From Phoenix dactylifera (taxonomy: Eukaryota > Streptophyta > Magnoliopsida > Arecales > Arecaceae), in NCBI RefSeq assembly GCF_009389715.1, contig NC_052396.1:18186131-18250130 (forward strand): 64,000 bases of DNA. Direction: 5' to 3'. The notes beneath the pieces are model-generated. The model had not been told where the DNA came from. It saw only the letters and a list, made by a program, of their open reading frames with translations, and did not search any database. Of the stretch, positions 12,001-22,705 are shown piece by piece (position 1 is the stretch's first letter; every line of letters begins with the position of its first letter). A program made the translations under genes and the position numbers.

Positions 12001-14030
12001 TTGGACTTGCTAGATTTTATAGAGATGGAACTTTGAGGTTTTAAAGAACCTGGCTCGGGATTGCTGGACAAACAATTCCAGAATGATGGATCATTAGTTT
12101 GCATGATAAACTACAGAGTTCTGAGAGCACAGTTACCTTCTACGTTCAAGGTAGCTCTAATTTGTTAGTGCCCCTTTGACTGCCATAATCTCTGAATATA
12201 TAGCTTAGCTGTCTGCCGTATTCCTAAACATATATATTTGCTGGCATCTGGAGATTTCAATTTTAAAAAAATATAATACTGTCAAAATTATCAAGCTGAG
12301 CATCTCCGATTGCCATGGTGTGTGACCTTATCTTTTTCCACTTTGTATGTGCTCAGTGATGATTTTAATGATATGCGAAGTATAAAGATGGCATATTGAA
12401 AACTAGAATCTGATTAGCAAGAGGGTAAAAAGCCATTAACTCTAGTTTAGCAAAAGCCATGTCATCTTCTTAGTAACATAAAGTAAGTGCAGAGAACGTT
12501 AGTAGATGTCTGACTACAGCAGAAATTTCCATTGACATAAAGCTGGTATCATATCACTCATGCATTATATTATTACTCCGGGAATCCTATTTCCACCAAA
12601 TCTGTTTTATGTCAATCTACTCTTTTATTTTTGTTGTCCACCTTACAGTCCCTGAGCACTTGATAATGTCCTAAGAAGCTCAAGAGCTTTGGTATTATCG
12701 TTCGTGAAGTGCTTGGACTCTTTCATCTCTGCTTTAACCGCCAAAAATCATGGACATTCATTTCTTTAAAGTTCACCATGCATTTATATTCTTTTAAGCT
12801 GTGGATATCTTTCCTTGGAGTTGCTTCAATATCTTATTTCATTTTCTTCTATTTGTTGTAATCATAATATTCTCTGTAGTGTTGTCCAATTGTTTGCTGA
12901 AGGTTCATTTGCCGAATGATTCTCCTAAGTATTCCCCAAATAATTATATTACTAAGAAATATACAGTAAAAAAATAATCATAGAAGCTTGCCCATGACTT
13001 ATTACTGCATAACTCATGGTCTATTGGATTGATTAAGAGTGTTACTTGTTGCCATTGATATTTGGTGTTGTAAGCTCTCCACTGTTTGTTTGTGTACTGA
13101 TGTATCTATTTTTCCCCTCTGCAAGTTTGAAGTTTTTGGAAAAATTCTCCAATTTTTAATCTGAGCTAAGTTATTCCTGAATGATGAGCTTTAAACTGAA
13201 ATTTTCAGAGGTTCTTATTTTTCATCTTTTTCTGTAACTCCTGTAGAGGGACTTTTGCTTGATTCCATGCTTCCCATGGTTGCTATCTTACATGGTTGGT
13301 CTGGTCCACTCCTGTTTCTCGCATGCATCTTCTGGCATGGCTGGTTCATTCATTAAACTGTGATAGCATGTCTTTCTGAAAATTTGTAGGCCTTCCAGGT
13401 GCCAAATGTCAGTTTTCCATTTCAATCTCATTATGGATTATGTCCATCTTATTTCATCATCTTCTCATTTCCGAACATTAACTGCAACATCTATTCCTGT
13501 GATTTAGTTTCTTGACCAGCTATTTACAGGTGATCATATAACATGCATAGATTTTTCTTGTTATGGAATTTGCTTATATTTTGGAGAGAAACTATCGCCT
13601 TGAAGTCACAATTGAATCCAATAGGCTTGTAAAGAAAAACTAGTTGTGGAACGATCAATCTGTATCCAAGGGGCAGGTGGGAATAATCGTAAAAAAGTGC
13701 ATGGACTGGTGAGTTATATTGGTTGTATTCTTGATATTGAACTTCAAACAGTAGAAATACTTATTGTGAATGGAGATAGACTGTTACAAACCAGGAGAGA
13801 AAATTCTATGTGCAACTTTATTTGTCTTTATTTCCTGCAGAGAGCAGAGAATTCCAAATTGTACATCATCTTGCATGATGTACATTCATGCAAGCAAGCT
13901 TGATTGGTAAAGGATATGTATATCATGGACAAACAAATCTAACATCCATCTTACCAATGGCACCTCTAATTCAAGAAATCCCCTTCCTATGAACTTAAAC
14001 GGCCAAAATCAAAGCACAAACACAAGCCCA
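9078..14030. other. 3' flank of the maltose transporter gene and intergenic DNA
   Basis: No gene was recognised. The first few hundred bases are presumably 3' UTR. The remainder is AT-rich unique-looking sequence with one 292 bp tandem duplication (9897-10487). Short open frames such as 10872-11132 and 13646-13903 have no recognisable protein features. Confidence 0.55.
9897..10487. repeat. Tandem duplication, unit about 292 bp, two copies
   Basis: Copy one runs 9897-10188 and copy two 10189-10487. They share the start aatttaagatattatattca, an internal part around gagatctcgaccctgcct, and an end around ggtttggtggagcatga. The copies differ by scattered substitutions and small indels, so the duplication is not recent. 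Confidence 0.85.
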
Positions 14031-14369
14031 TCACTTGGACTTTTCTTCTTCACTCAGCAACTGATCCACTGTGGAAAGATCAATCCTGGCTGAAGCCTGC
14101 TTCACCCACTCTACCACCTTCTCCGCTTCCCGGCTCGCCTTTTCCTCCTCCTTCAGTGCCTTCTTCAAGTTTTTCTGCTGTTCTTTCAAGGAAAAAGTAC
14201 TGAAATCTGTAAGGATCTCTTCACTGCTCCCCCGACGCCCCCGGTCGAGCCTTGAGCCTTGGACTCCACTGCTGCTGCTCTTTATGTTTGATTCCTTTTT
14301 AGCAGAACACCCGAAGCAGCACGCCTGTCGTGGCGGAGAAGGAGATTCCCTGGAGCGATTCCTGGTCAT
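14031..14369 (-). CDS. Uncharacterised 112-residue plant protein with Cys cluster and charged helical C-terminus
   Basis: An intact single-exon reading frame from ATG at 14369 to a stop at 14031-14033. The N-terminus is basic and Pro/Ser-rich (MTRNRSRESPSPPRQ), followed by a small Cys cluster (ACCFGCSAKK, about residues 16-25). A Ser/Arg-rich linker comes next, then a conserved-looking block DFSTFSLKEQQKNLKKALKE and a Glu/Lys-rich helix containing EKVVEWVKQASARIDLSTVD. The style resembles small uncharacterised plant proteins with a KEQ..LKKA..EE coiled-coil block. No enzymatic motif, signal peptide or membrane segment is seen. The local GC content is well above the AT-rich surroundings, which supports real coding. 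Function is unknown. Confidence 0.72.
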   Translation of the reverse strand: MTRNRSRESPSPPRQACCFGCSAKKESNIKSSSSGVQGSRLDRGRRGSSEEILTDFSTFSLKEQQKNLKKALKEEEKASREAEKVVEWVKQASARIDLSTVDQLLSEEEKSK

Positions 14370-14389
14370 GATCTCAGGCTTTTAGTTCA

Positions 14390-17342
14390 TGGAAGGAATT
14401 TGAGCTCGAATAATTTTAAGAGGTGGATGAGGAGGAGAACTTCTGAGACATGAGAGAAGCTGGGTTTTTCCTATATGTTTTGGGATAAAGTCCATGGCTT
14501 GGAATAGATGATTGAACTACCAAAAGTTTAACGGTCGTTTTCTGATGAGGTGAGACTAGAGAAGCATGCAGCTGGGTGATTGGACGAGCGGACAGAACAA
14601 ATGGAAGAAGTTGGGAGTTGAGGGGTCCTCAGAAGCACAAGTCTTTTGAATCTCGTAGAAAACTGGGTCCTGCCATGGGTGGAGTGGTTGGTGATCAGCT
14701 GTGGGATGGGTTTGCTGCTGACCTTGGCCCAAGCTGTGGGCACACAAGATATTATATGGAAGGAAGGCTGGTGGATGCATTTGTAATGCAGTGAGTAGCT
14801 TCAAGGACCATTTTAGGTAGATATTTTAGAGCTTCTAGATCAGAACCAACAGTTTGGTAGCTACTTTGCAAGTTTGCTGCATGCTTAAAAACCTTCTAAT
14901 ATCTGAGGAGTTTGTGGCATGCTATCTTGACACCTACATAAAAATTCTCAAACTAGTAGTATTATTGTAGCGGTATCGAAGTCTCTATTTGTCGCATCCA
15001 ATTGATTATTCAGATAAGAGCAAATTTTACCCATCATTAATACGGTATCTATATGGTGAATAAATGAAGGACTTTGCGTAAACTGAGCCTCCATTTTAGG
15101 TAGAAGGATTCAGGAATGCAAGAAGGATATGCTTCTTGTTATTAACTATCATTGATGAATATGTGGAATGTGAGGGGGATTTGAATCCTGCACATCCACT
15201 CCTACCCTATCATGAATATGGGTATCCAAGTGGTGAATGGAGAGCTCAATACAAGCTGAGCCTCCATTTTTAGATATATATAATAGATAATAGACTATCT
15301 AAAATAAAAAATAAATTAATTAATAAATAATCGTATTAAATAAGAGTCCTATTTGCTAACAAAGATAAAGAATTGTATTGAATTTCATATATGGCACTTT
15401 TGATTAACTTGCCTCATCATCAATATGGGCGTCTATATGGTAAATAGAGAGCTCAGCGCAAGTTGAACCTCCATTTTAGATATGTACTAGCATATAAATC
15501 GTGTAATACATGAGGTACTAGTTTTTACTTTTTTTCAACTATCCTTGAAATATAATATAGAAATATAATAAATTATATTAAATAGAAGGTTTTAATAGTC
15601 AAATTTAGTTGCATATTAAATAATTAACTTTAAGGATGGTTGAGCAAAAACTTCTATCCTTAATATCGTCATTAAGTGCAGAACTTTGCACATGCTAAGC
15701 CTGCATGGAAAAACTCTCATTATTAATAATGTAGTCGCTAATACCAACCCCTTGCGACGCATGGGATACTTTTTTTTTCTTTTTTTTCTAACTATTTTCA
15801 AAATAATATATGACAACATAGTTAATTATAATAAATAGAAGACTTCAATAGTCCAATTTATGTTGCATGTTGACAAATAAGCTTTATTGATGGTCAAGCA
15901 AAAACTTTCATCAAATATCTAAACTAATATAGTATAATATTTTCAAGTATAAATTATGCTTATATAAGTTTTGTTGATATTTAAAATTGATAATAGCAAG
16001 ATACTCCATTATCTAATACTTATACTTAGTTATCATTAAAGAAGTAGATAATATAACACTCACTTATACGGTTCTTTATTTTAGATAATAAGTAGAGCTT
16101 TTATAACTAATACAAAAGGAAACCTTGTAAATTTATAACTAATAAGTAGAGCTCTTACTAACATGGGCTTGTACATAGTGAGTGGAAAGTTTAGCCTTGT
16201 AAATTTTTATTTTACATTGCTAAATATTAATAAATCTCGTTCACATTTTTTTCTTAATATATTTTCCTCATATAAATATGACTATGATAATTTCTTTACT
16301 AATTTATAAACCTTTAAATGCGTAGAATATTTTCAGTAGGTCGCTAAAAATTATTGATCTTTATATATGTATGGGTTTTCTTAATTCAAATGTTCTTTTC
16401 CGAACATCGTACATATCTTGAAAGTCGAAAATTCAAGCTAACATTTTTTTTCAAAATTGGAGATTTATAAACCAGAAGGCATAATACAACACAAAAGACT
16501 ATTCAATTCATATACTATAAACATGTTAGAACACCATCTTGCTCAATGCACAAGACACAATTTTTCTCCTTTTACAGACTATTCCTCAAATACAATATAA
16601 TAACATAATATATTATAATAATTCAAATTTTTATTTCACAAAAAGCAACAAACTTTAAAGATGGTCGAGCAGAAGCTCTTGTCTAATATCTGAACTAATA
16701 TAGTATAGATAAGTATAATACTTATCTATTTTAGTCATATAGTATTCTCGAGTATCAATTATATAAGTATAATTTGTACTTATATAATTGATACTTAATA
16801 TTAATAAAAGGTTCTTCATTTTGTATCACTTATACTCACTTATCATTAAGAAAACATAAAATATAGCACTCACTTACAGCAGATATCTACTAATAATTGA
16901 TCATTATAGATCTATCTTCATCTTGTATCAGCTATAAAAGAAAATAACAACCATTATTTGTTATAAAATATATTATTTGGTTATTAAAATTGTTATTATG
17001 ATGGATATTGTAATAGTAATAGGTAATAATAAATAATAATAATAGTACTTTTTAATTACTTTTTACTTGATAAAAATATTATTTCTCAAACCATCCTATT
17101 TCTTTTAGGGTAAAATTGATGGAAAAATTGAACTTTGAAAAAAATAATTCGTTAAAAATATCGCAAATGAAAATAATGGTTGTTATTGGCATCAAAACGA
17201 ACTAAATAATATATTACAAGAAATTTATTTATTAAAAATAAAAAATATTTATTAAGAAGGAAAGTGTTAATATTTTATAAATTTATTAAGAGTAATGATT
17301 GGTTCTCATCAAGAGTAGGAAGTTTGATTAATAACTATAATC

Positions 17343-17343
<1 letters not shown>
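14390..17343. other. Intergenic AT-rich DNA with diverged repeat units
   Basis: No gene was recognised. From about 15020 a diverged repeat appears several times (described separately). The remainder to 17343 is very AT-rich with no coding signal. Confidence 0.6.
15020..16210. repeat. Diverged tandem-like repeat array, left part
   Basis: A motif of about 60-70 bp recurs near 15035, 15210, 15420, 15650 and 16165. Its pattern is an attaataygg-like start, a tggtgaat..agag part, and an end like gagcctccatttta. AT-rich spacers containing taatagataatag and ctaaaataaa separate the copies. The same motif resumes at 31120 and 31360, beyond the large retrotransposon, so one older array was split by that insertion. 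Confidence 0.6.

Positions 17344-17389
<46 letters not shown>
17344..17389. repeat. (TA)n microsatellite, insertion site of the Tat element
   Basis: TA repeats run directly into the LTR terminus at 17390. The sequence after the other LTR (from 30994) also begins tatatatatata, so the element integrated within a TA run. The target duplication is consistent with TATAT but cannot be delimited exactly. Confidence 0.9.
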
Positions 17390-17394
<5 letters not shown>

Positions 17395-18581
17395 CTGGAA
17401 ATTGGACCCGGGGGCTACCGCGAAGCCGGGGAAGGAGGAGCTCCGCTGCGGGGACGGTGGTCGGCGGCGCGCCGACTGGTGACGTCCTCCTGGGGGGGGC
17501 GTAAGTCCTGCAAAAAGCCGGTGGCCGGGCTCCCCGGCGCCGGCCCTCCGATGCTTAAGTCAGAGGGGGCAGATATGTGGAGAGAGCAAGGAAGAGAGTC
17601 TATGGAGAAGACAGCAGGAATATGTGGATAAGATGAAGAGGGTGATCTCCTCCCTTGTGTCTGTGCTGTTTGCTTCTTTTCACCCGGTCCAGGAGGGTTC
17701 TGTCCGGGGGGCCCCCATCCTTTTCCCCCCGGTTTTCTTTTATAGAAGGATTTTTGTTACCTGGGAGGTGATAGGAGGTTTGTCTTCTTTTGTAATAATT
17801 GGGCACGATTTGGCCCATTAATGGCGTAGTGGAGAACGGGACCAAATCGGACCGGAATCAGGGAGTTGTCACGGTCGATCGGACCTGTTGGAGTGGTTGA
17901 ACCGCCGGCTGTGGTGGGCCTGGGGTCCGTGGATGGTAAGTGCATTTATTACCGAATGAACCGGCGGTCAGGGAGAGCCATACGCTCTGATGGTTCAGTG
18001 ATCCGGAGATCGTCTTGGGCCGTGCTCATTAAATGACTGGGTGCATCGGAGACTTGAGGAAGTCTCATGCATTAATGGCAGGTCGTGCCGAATGCCTGCA
18101 GAGATCTTATGCCTTGATGGCTTGGAGATAGTGGCAGGCCATAGTAGAGTCGCGTGTATAGCCGCCGGACCTTTCGAGAAAGCTTGGCGGGGAGGAGTAT
18201 TAGTTAAGGCATCGGCTCGGCAAGGGTGCCGAGCCGAGCTGGTCGCCCAGAGGGGCGCCCTGTGGCGGGGTTGCTTCGAGTACTCCTGGTCGGCGCCCTT
18301 TGGGCGAACACCTTCTAGCCGAGCGCCTCTATTTGGCGCTGTCTCTAGTCAGCGCTTTCTAATTGAGCGCTTCTCTGGTCAGCGTTCGCTGGTCGGCTCT
18401 TCCTATCCGAGCATCTCTACTTGGTTATTTTGATTGGGCGCCTCTTGGCGCTCTCTCTCTGGTCGTCGCCCTTTAGTCGAGCGTCCTCCTGGTCGGCGCT
18501 CTTTGGCCGAGCGCCTTTCCGGTCGGCGCTCTCTAGCCGAGCGCCTCCGTGGCGGTATGACTTGGGGTTTTTCCCCCAACA
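17390..18581 (-). repeat. LTR of the Tat element (3' LTR in element orientation)
   Basis: 1192 bp, bounded by TGTTG and CAACA. It is nearly identical to 29803-30993. The inner part holds short GC-rich repeats around gagcgcct and ggtcggcgc (18290-18550). Arginine-rich open frames over it are by-products of base composition. Confidence 0.95.
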
Positions 18582-18600
18582 CTACCCCCCGACTTTCGAG
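18582..18600 (-). other. Polypurine tract of the Tat element
   Basis: Reading the minus strand, the purine-rich gaaagtcggggggtag lies immediately before the LTR start at 18581. This is the expected position for the plus-strand primer of reverse transcription. Confidence 0.7.
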
Positions 18601-18940
18601 TTCCAGTTGGCTACCAGCTGGAGCGTGGGAAGTAGCTTTAGTTGGGCCATTACGGATTCCGAAAATTTTAATTTGTTGCGCGTTTTGAATTATCGAGCGC
18701 TTTGAGGTGCCTTTAATAGGCGGCGTCTCTCTTTTCCCGAAGAGTCTCATTATTGGGACACTTTTCGCGAAGCGTCCTCGCGTCGTGGGCTCATGATGGG
18801 GCCGCACGATCCGATGGGGCGCTTCGGCGTCCGAAGCGCTAGCCCTAATTAAATGCGTCGTTCTGTCTTTTGGACCGACACGCGTCGCCATCTAAACAGG
18901 ATACAGCATTTTTCTCGCTGATCCGGGCCGTTGGGGAGGT

Positions 18941-18950
18941 CTATTTAAAC
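18941..18950 (+). promoter_or_regulatory. Putative TATA box of the antisense gene in the Tat element
   Basis: The sequence ctatttaaac lies about 145 bp before the ATG at 19090 on the plus strand, a plausible distance for a plant TATA box plus leader. No experimental support can be seen from sequence. Confidence 0.4.
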
Positions 18951-19089
18951 TCTCCCCTGGCCCTCTGTCCTCTTTCTATTGCTTTCTGCTTCTAGCTTTC
19001 TTCCTCTTAGCCTCTCTCAGTCCGAAGTTCCTTCTCTCCGGCGTTTCCCTCAGGTCCCTCTTCTTTTTGATTTCTTTTTCTCGCTTGCA

Positions 19090-21335
19090 ATGGGTTCTCT
19101 CCCTAGCGAAGTTGAGTCCACCATGAGCGTCCTGGAGGTCGAGATGACCGAAGAGTGGTTCTTCCCTCTTCACGGGTTCCGTTTGGAGCCCGCCAGGCGG
19201 AGGGACCGGATAACCGATCCTCCGGTAGGCCGGATCGGAGTGCATCTGGAATCGCTCTGGGCCGGCCTCCGATTTCCTCTTCACGGCTTCGTGAATGAGT
19301 TGCTAACGGTGTGCCAGTTGGTTCCGGCGCAACTCACTCCGAACGCCTAGAGGACGGTGGTCGGTTTTCTATCCCTGTGTTTACTGCAGGGGATTCCGAC
19401 TTCTGTCAACGTCTTCCGGCGACTTTTTATTTTTAAGTCGAATCCGGGAGACGGAGAGTGGCTTTACATCGCCCTTCGGGCGGGTCGGCCACTCTTTCAT
19501 GGTGCCCCTTCGTCTATTCATGGCTGGAAGGAGAAATTCTTCTTCCTTGGTTCTGCACAGTCCTGGGGGTTTGACCCACGGTGGGGACCGGCTCAGCTCA
19601 AGTCCATCAACAAACCCCCCAAACTTTCTCCACGTGAGCAGAGGATCCTCGACGCCATCCGCAGCTTCGGGGACGGCATCTTACTGAACGGCCTCATATG
19701 TGAGGACGCTTTGGTAAACGTGGGCTTGAGCTCGGCGCGTCCCCATGGTAAGAGTAATTTCAAGGTGTATTTATTTCCTTACTGTTCTAATGTTCTAATC
19801 CTTTTTGCCTTTGCAGATATTGCAAAGATGGTGACGAAAAGTGAAGTCCTCTACGCCCGCTTCCAAAAGAGGGCAGCCGAGCTCTCGGGCGAGCCCACCG
19901 AGCCGAGGAAGAAGCAGAAGGTCTCGGCTACCCCGGCGACCCCGGCGCCTCCGGCAGCAGTGGCCGAGGCGGGTCCTTCTCGCCCCGCTCACTCCGAGGC
20001 GGGTCCTTCTCAGCCCGCGCGCCCCGAAGCTGGTCGGAGGGAGGGCGCGGATTCCGGGGGCTCGGGCTCCAGAGCCTCGATGGCGCCCCCATGCCCGGCG
20101 CCCTTGACGCAGATTCCTGGTCGGCAGGACGCTTCAGTTGCCGACCAGGGGAGGAGTTCTGCGGGTCCCGTGCTTGCACGCCCCGCCATAGTTGTGCGGC
20201 GGTCAGATCGGCCGCTTGTGCGACCCCAGCCCCCTAGCTCCGAGCCGGGGAGCAGTCAGGGAGCCTCGGGGTCGGCTCCGCCTAGGCCAGCCGATGCTGG
20301 CCTCCCGGGCCCATCGGGCTCGGTGGAACGGGTGCCCCTTGCACCCACCTGGTCGGTGTTCGAGGGTGATTCAGCCCTCGAAAACCCTCGAGTAGCGCTT
20401 GAGATATTCCGGGTCGCGCTGCTCCCAGCCAACCGGGCCATGATGCAGTCCATGAGCTATAATGCTTTCATGGACTTTACCCGCTGCAACGCCGTCCGGG
20501 TAAGTAAAATTCTCCACCTGTGTAATCTGTATAGATTTTCTACTAGTGGCGCCTTATGTTTTCCTTTTCGTCTCTTTTACAGCATTTGCACGAGACGGAG
20601 ATGCTGATGCACCTAGTACAAGAATACCGGGAGAAGGCCCGGAGGTGCCAGTGCGGGTATGACGAGGCCCAGACGAGGTACACGGCTGCCGAGGTGAAGT
20701 ACCAGGCCTCCGAAGCGAAGTACCAGGCCTCTGAGGCCGAACGACAGGTGCTCCAAGAAAAGGTCGGAGCATCCGAGGGAAGGATTCGAGCCCTTACCGC
20801 CGAGCTCGATGAGGAAAAGGGCGCGCATGCGTTGACGAGGTCCGAGCTGCGCGCTGCTGAGGCTCGATTGGCCGAAGCCGAGCAGGCGCTGGCCTCCCGC
20901 GAGCAGGAGGTGGGGAATGCCCGCCTCCGACATTTGGAGCTCGAGCGGGAAATAAAAACCCTCGAGAAGAAGGCCACCTACCACGAGGCTCGGGAGCTCG
21001 AGGCTCGGGAGCAAGCTCAGAGCGCGGTGGCGCTCTTTCGCGAGTCGGAGGAGTTCCGCGACCTTCTGAAAGAGGAGGGTGTGAATGGGCTGATCCAGGG
21101 CTTCCGGAATTTCCGCAACCAATTGCGGCGGCTCCTCCCAGATTTTGACGTGAACTTGCTCCAACCGGGAGCAGGGGTCGAAAGGCCGGATGTGGAGGCG
21201 GATGCTCCGGAGGCCGAGGCGACCGAAGCCGCCCCCGAGGCTACTCCCATCGCTGCCGAGGCCGAGGAGGTCCCGACTGCTGAGCCCGCCGCTCCCGACA
21301 CTGCCGAAGCCGAAGTGGTCGGGCTCGGGCCTTAA
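19090..21335 (+). pseudogene. Antisense gene of the Tat element: Transposase_28-like domain plus coiled coil, one nonsense codon
   Basis: On the strand opposite to gag-pol, three exons with good splice sites can be read: 19090-19747, 19817-20499 and 20583-21335 (TAA stop). The introns, gtaagag...ttgcag and gtaagt...ttacag, keep phase. The predicted product is 697 residues. Its N-terminal part (FPLHGFVNELLTVCQLVP..., RRLFIFKSNPGDGEWLYI) resembles the Pfam family named putative gypsy-type transposon (Transposase_28, PF04195). A Pro/Ala/Ser-rich linker follows, then a long Glu/Ala/Arg-rich coiled coil (exon 3) ending in an acidic tail. An in-frame TAG at 19348-19350 interrupts exon 1 inside the conserved domain, so this copy is probably inactive. 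Similar reverse-oriented ORFs are known from Grande-type elements; their role is unknown. Confidence 0.75.
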
Positions 21336-21841
21336 GAGTGTAATTTTGTTTTGTTTTGTAAAGTCGGGATGGCCTCCCGTACTTGTAAGGGCCGAACTCG
21401 AATTTTGTACTTGGCCTACGGGCCTTTTTGAAATGAATGCATATTTTTGGAAACTATTCTGTTATAGTCCCAAGTTTTCCTGCTCGGATCTATTTTAGGC
21501 TCCAAGGAGATGGGCTCTATGGCCTCTAATTTCGCCCGCCACAGGGTTTGGGTTTAGGTTCGGCTTGCCGAGCTCCATTACTCGGCCCTTCGACTAGCGG
21601 TAAAGCAACGCTTGTGCTCAAAGGATTTGGGCTCGGAGAGTCCTTCCGAGCCTAGCCCAGATTTCGACCAAGCTCTAAAGCGGTCACTGGGACTTAAACT
21701 TTGGGTGAAGTTAGTGAACTTCGATCCTCGCGTGGCCGGGACGGACCAGATTCGTTTCCATCGAATGGGTCGAATGCTCGTCAGCTCGTGACGGGAATTC
21801 ACCGGACTTAGTATGATAATGTGCTGGTGTCGTGTGTTTTC

Positions 21842-22705
21842 ACGCCGAGGCGACTAAAACATTCTGCTCAGAGTCCACTCTTTGAGGACGTCGGCAGAGA
21901 AATCCAAAACATAATGTAGAAACATTAAATGAATGGGTACCTTGTACCGTGTGCGTCCTTGCGCCGAGGCGACTGAAGACGCTTCTCTGCTCGGACTCCG
22001 TTCTTTGGGGACGTTGGCAGAGATCCAAGAATAGAATAGACAATAGAGACACTAATGTAGAAACATTAAGTAAACGGGTACCTTGTACCGTGTGCGTCCT
22101 TGTGCCGAGGCGACTGAAGACGCTTCTCTGCTCGGACTCCGTTCTTTGGGGACGTCGGCAGAGATCCAAGAATAGAATAGACAATAGAGACACTAATGTA
22201 GAAACATTAAGTAAACGGGTATCTTGTACCGTGTGCGTCCTTGCGCCGAGGCGACTGAAGACGCTTCTCTGCTCGGACTCCGTTCTTTGGGGACGTCGGC
22301 AGAGAAATCCAAAACATAATGTAGAAACATTAAATGAATGGGTACCTTGTACCGTGTGCGTCCTTGCGCCGAGGCGACTGAAGACGCTTCTCTGCTCGGA
22401 CTCCGTTCTTTGGGGACGTCGGCAGAGATCCAAGAATAGAATAGACAATAGAGACACTAATGTAGAAACATTAAGTAAACGGGTACCTTGTACCGTGTGC
22501 GTCCTTGCGCCGAGGCGACTGAAGACGCTTCTCTGCTCGGACTCCGTTCTTTGGGGACGCCGGCAGAGAAATCCAAAAGCAGAATAGATAATGTAAAAAC
22601 ATTAAATAAATGGGTACCTTGTACCGTGTGCGTCCTTGCGCCGAGACGACTGAAGACGCTTCTCTGCTCGGACTCCGTTCTTTGGGGACGTCGGCAGAGA
22701 AATCC
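21842..22705. repeat. Tandem array A in the Tat element, units of about 120-141 bp
   Basis: The marker gccgaggcgactgaagacgc or close variants recurs at about 21842, 21961, 22102, 22243, 22366, 22507 and 22638. The spacings are 119, 141, 141, 123, 141 and 131 bp. Long and short units differ by an 18 bp stretch between the shared gtcggcagag and tgtagaaacatta parts. Most copies are nearly identical. Open frames across it on both strands are repeat by-products. Confidence 0.95.

Noticed and set aside
17389..18891. Several Arg/Ser-rich open frames in and next to the left LTR, up to 162 codons, repeated in the right LTR
   Set aside because: The same GC-rich LTR repeats are open in multiple frames on both strands; no domain, and the LTR is non-coding.
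20543..21301. Minus-strand open frames of 144, 183 and 94 codons opposite the coiled-coil exon
   Set aside because: Shadows of the GC-rich plus-strand coding sequence; the plus frame has a clear coiled coil and splice phase.
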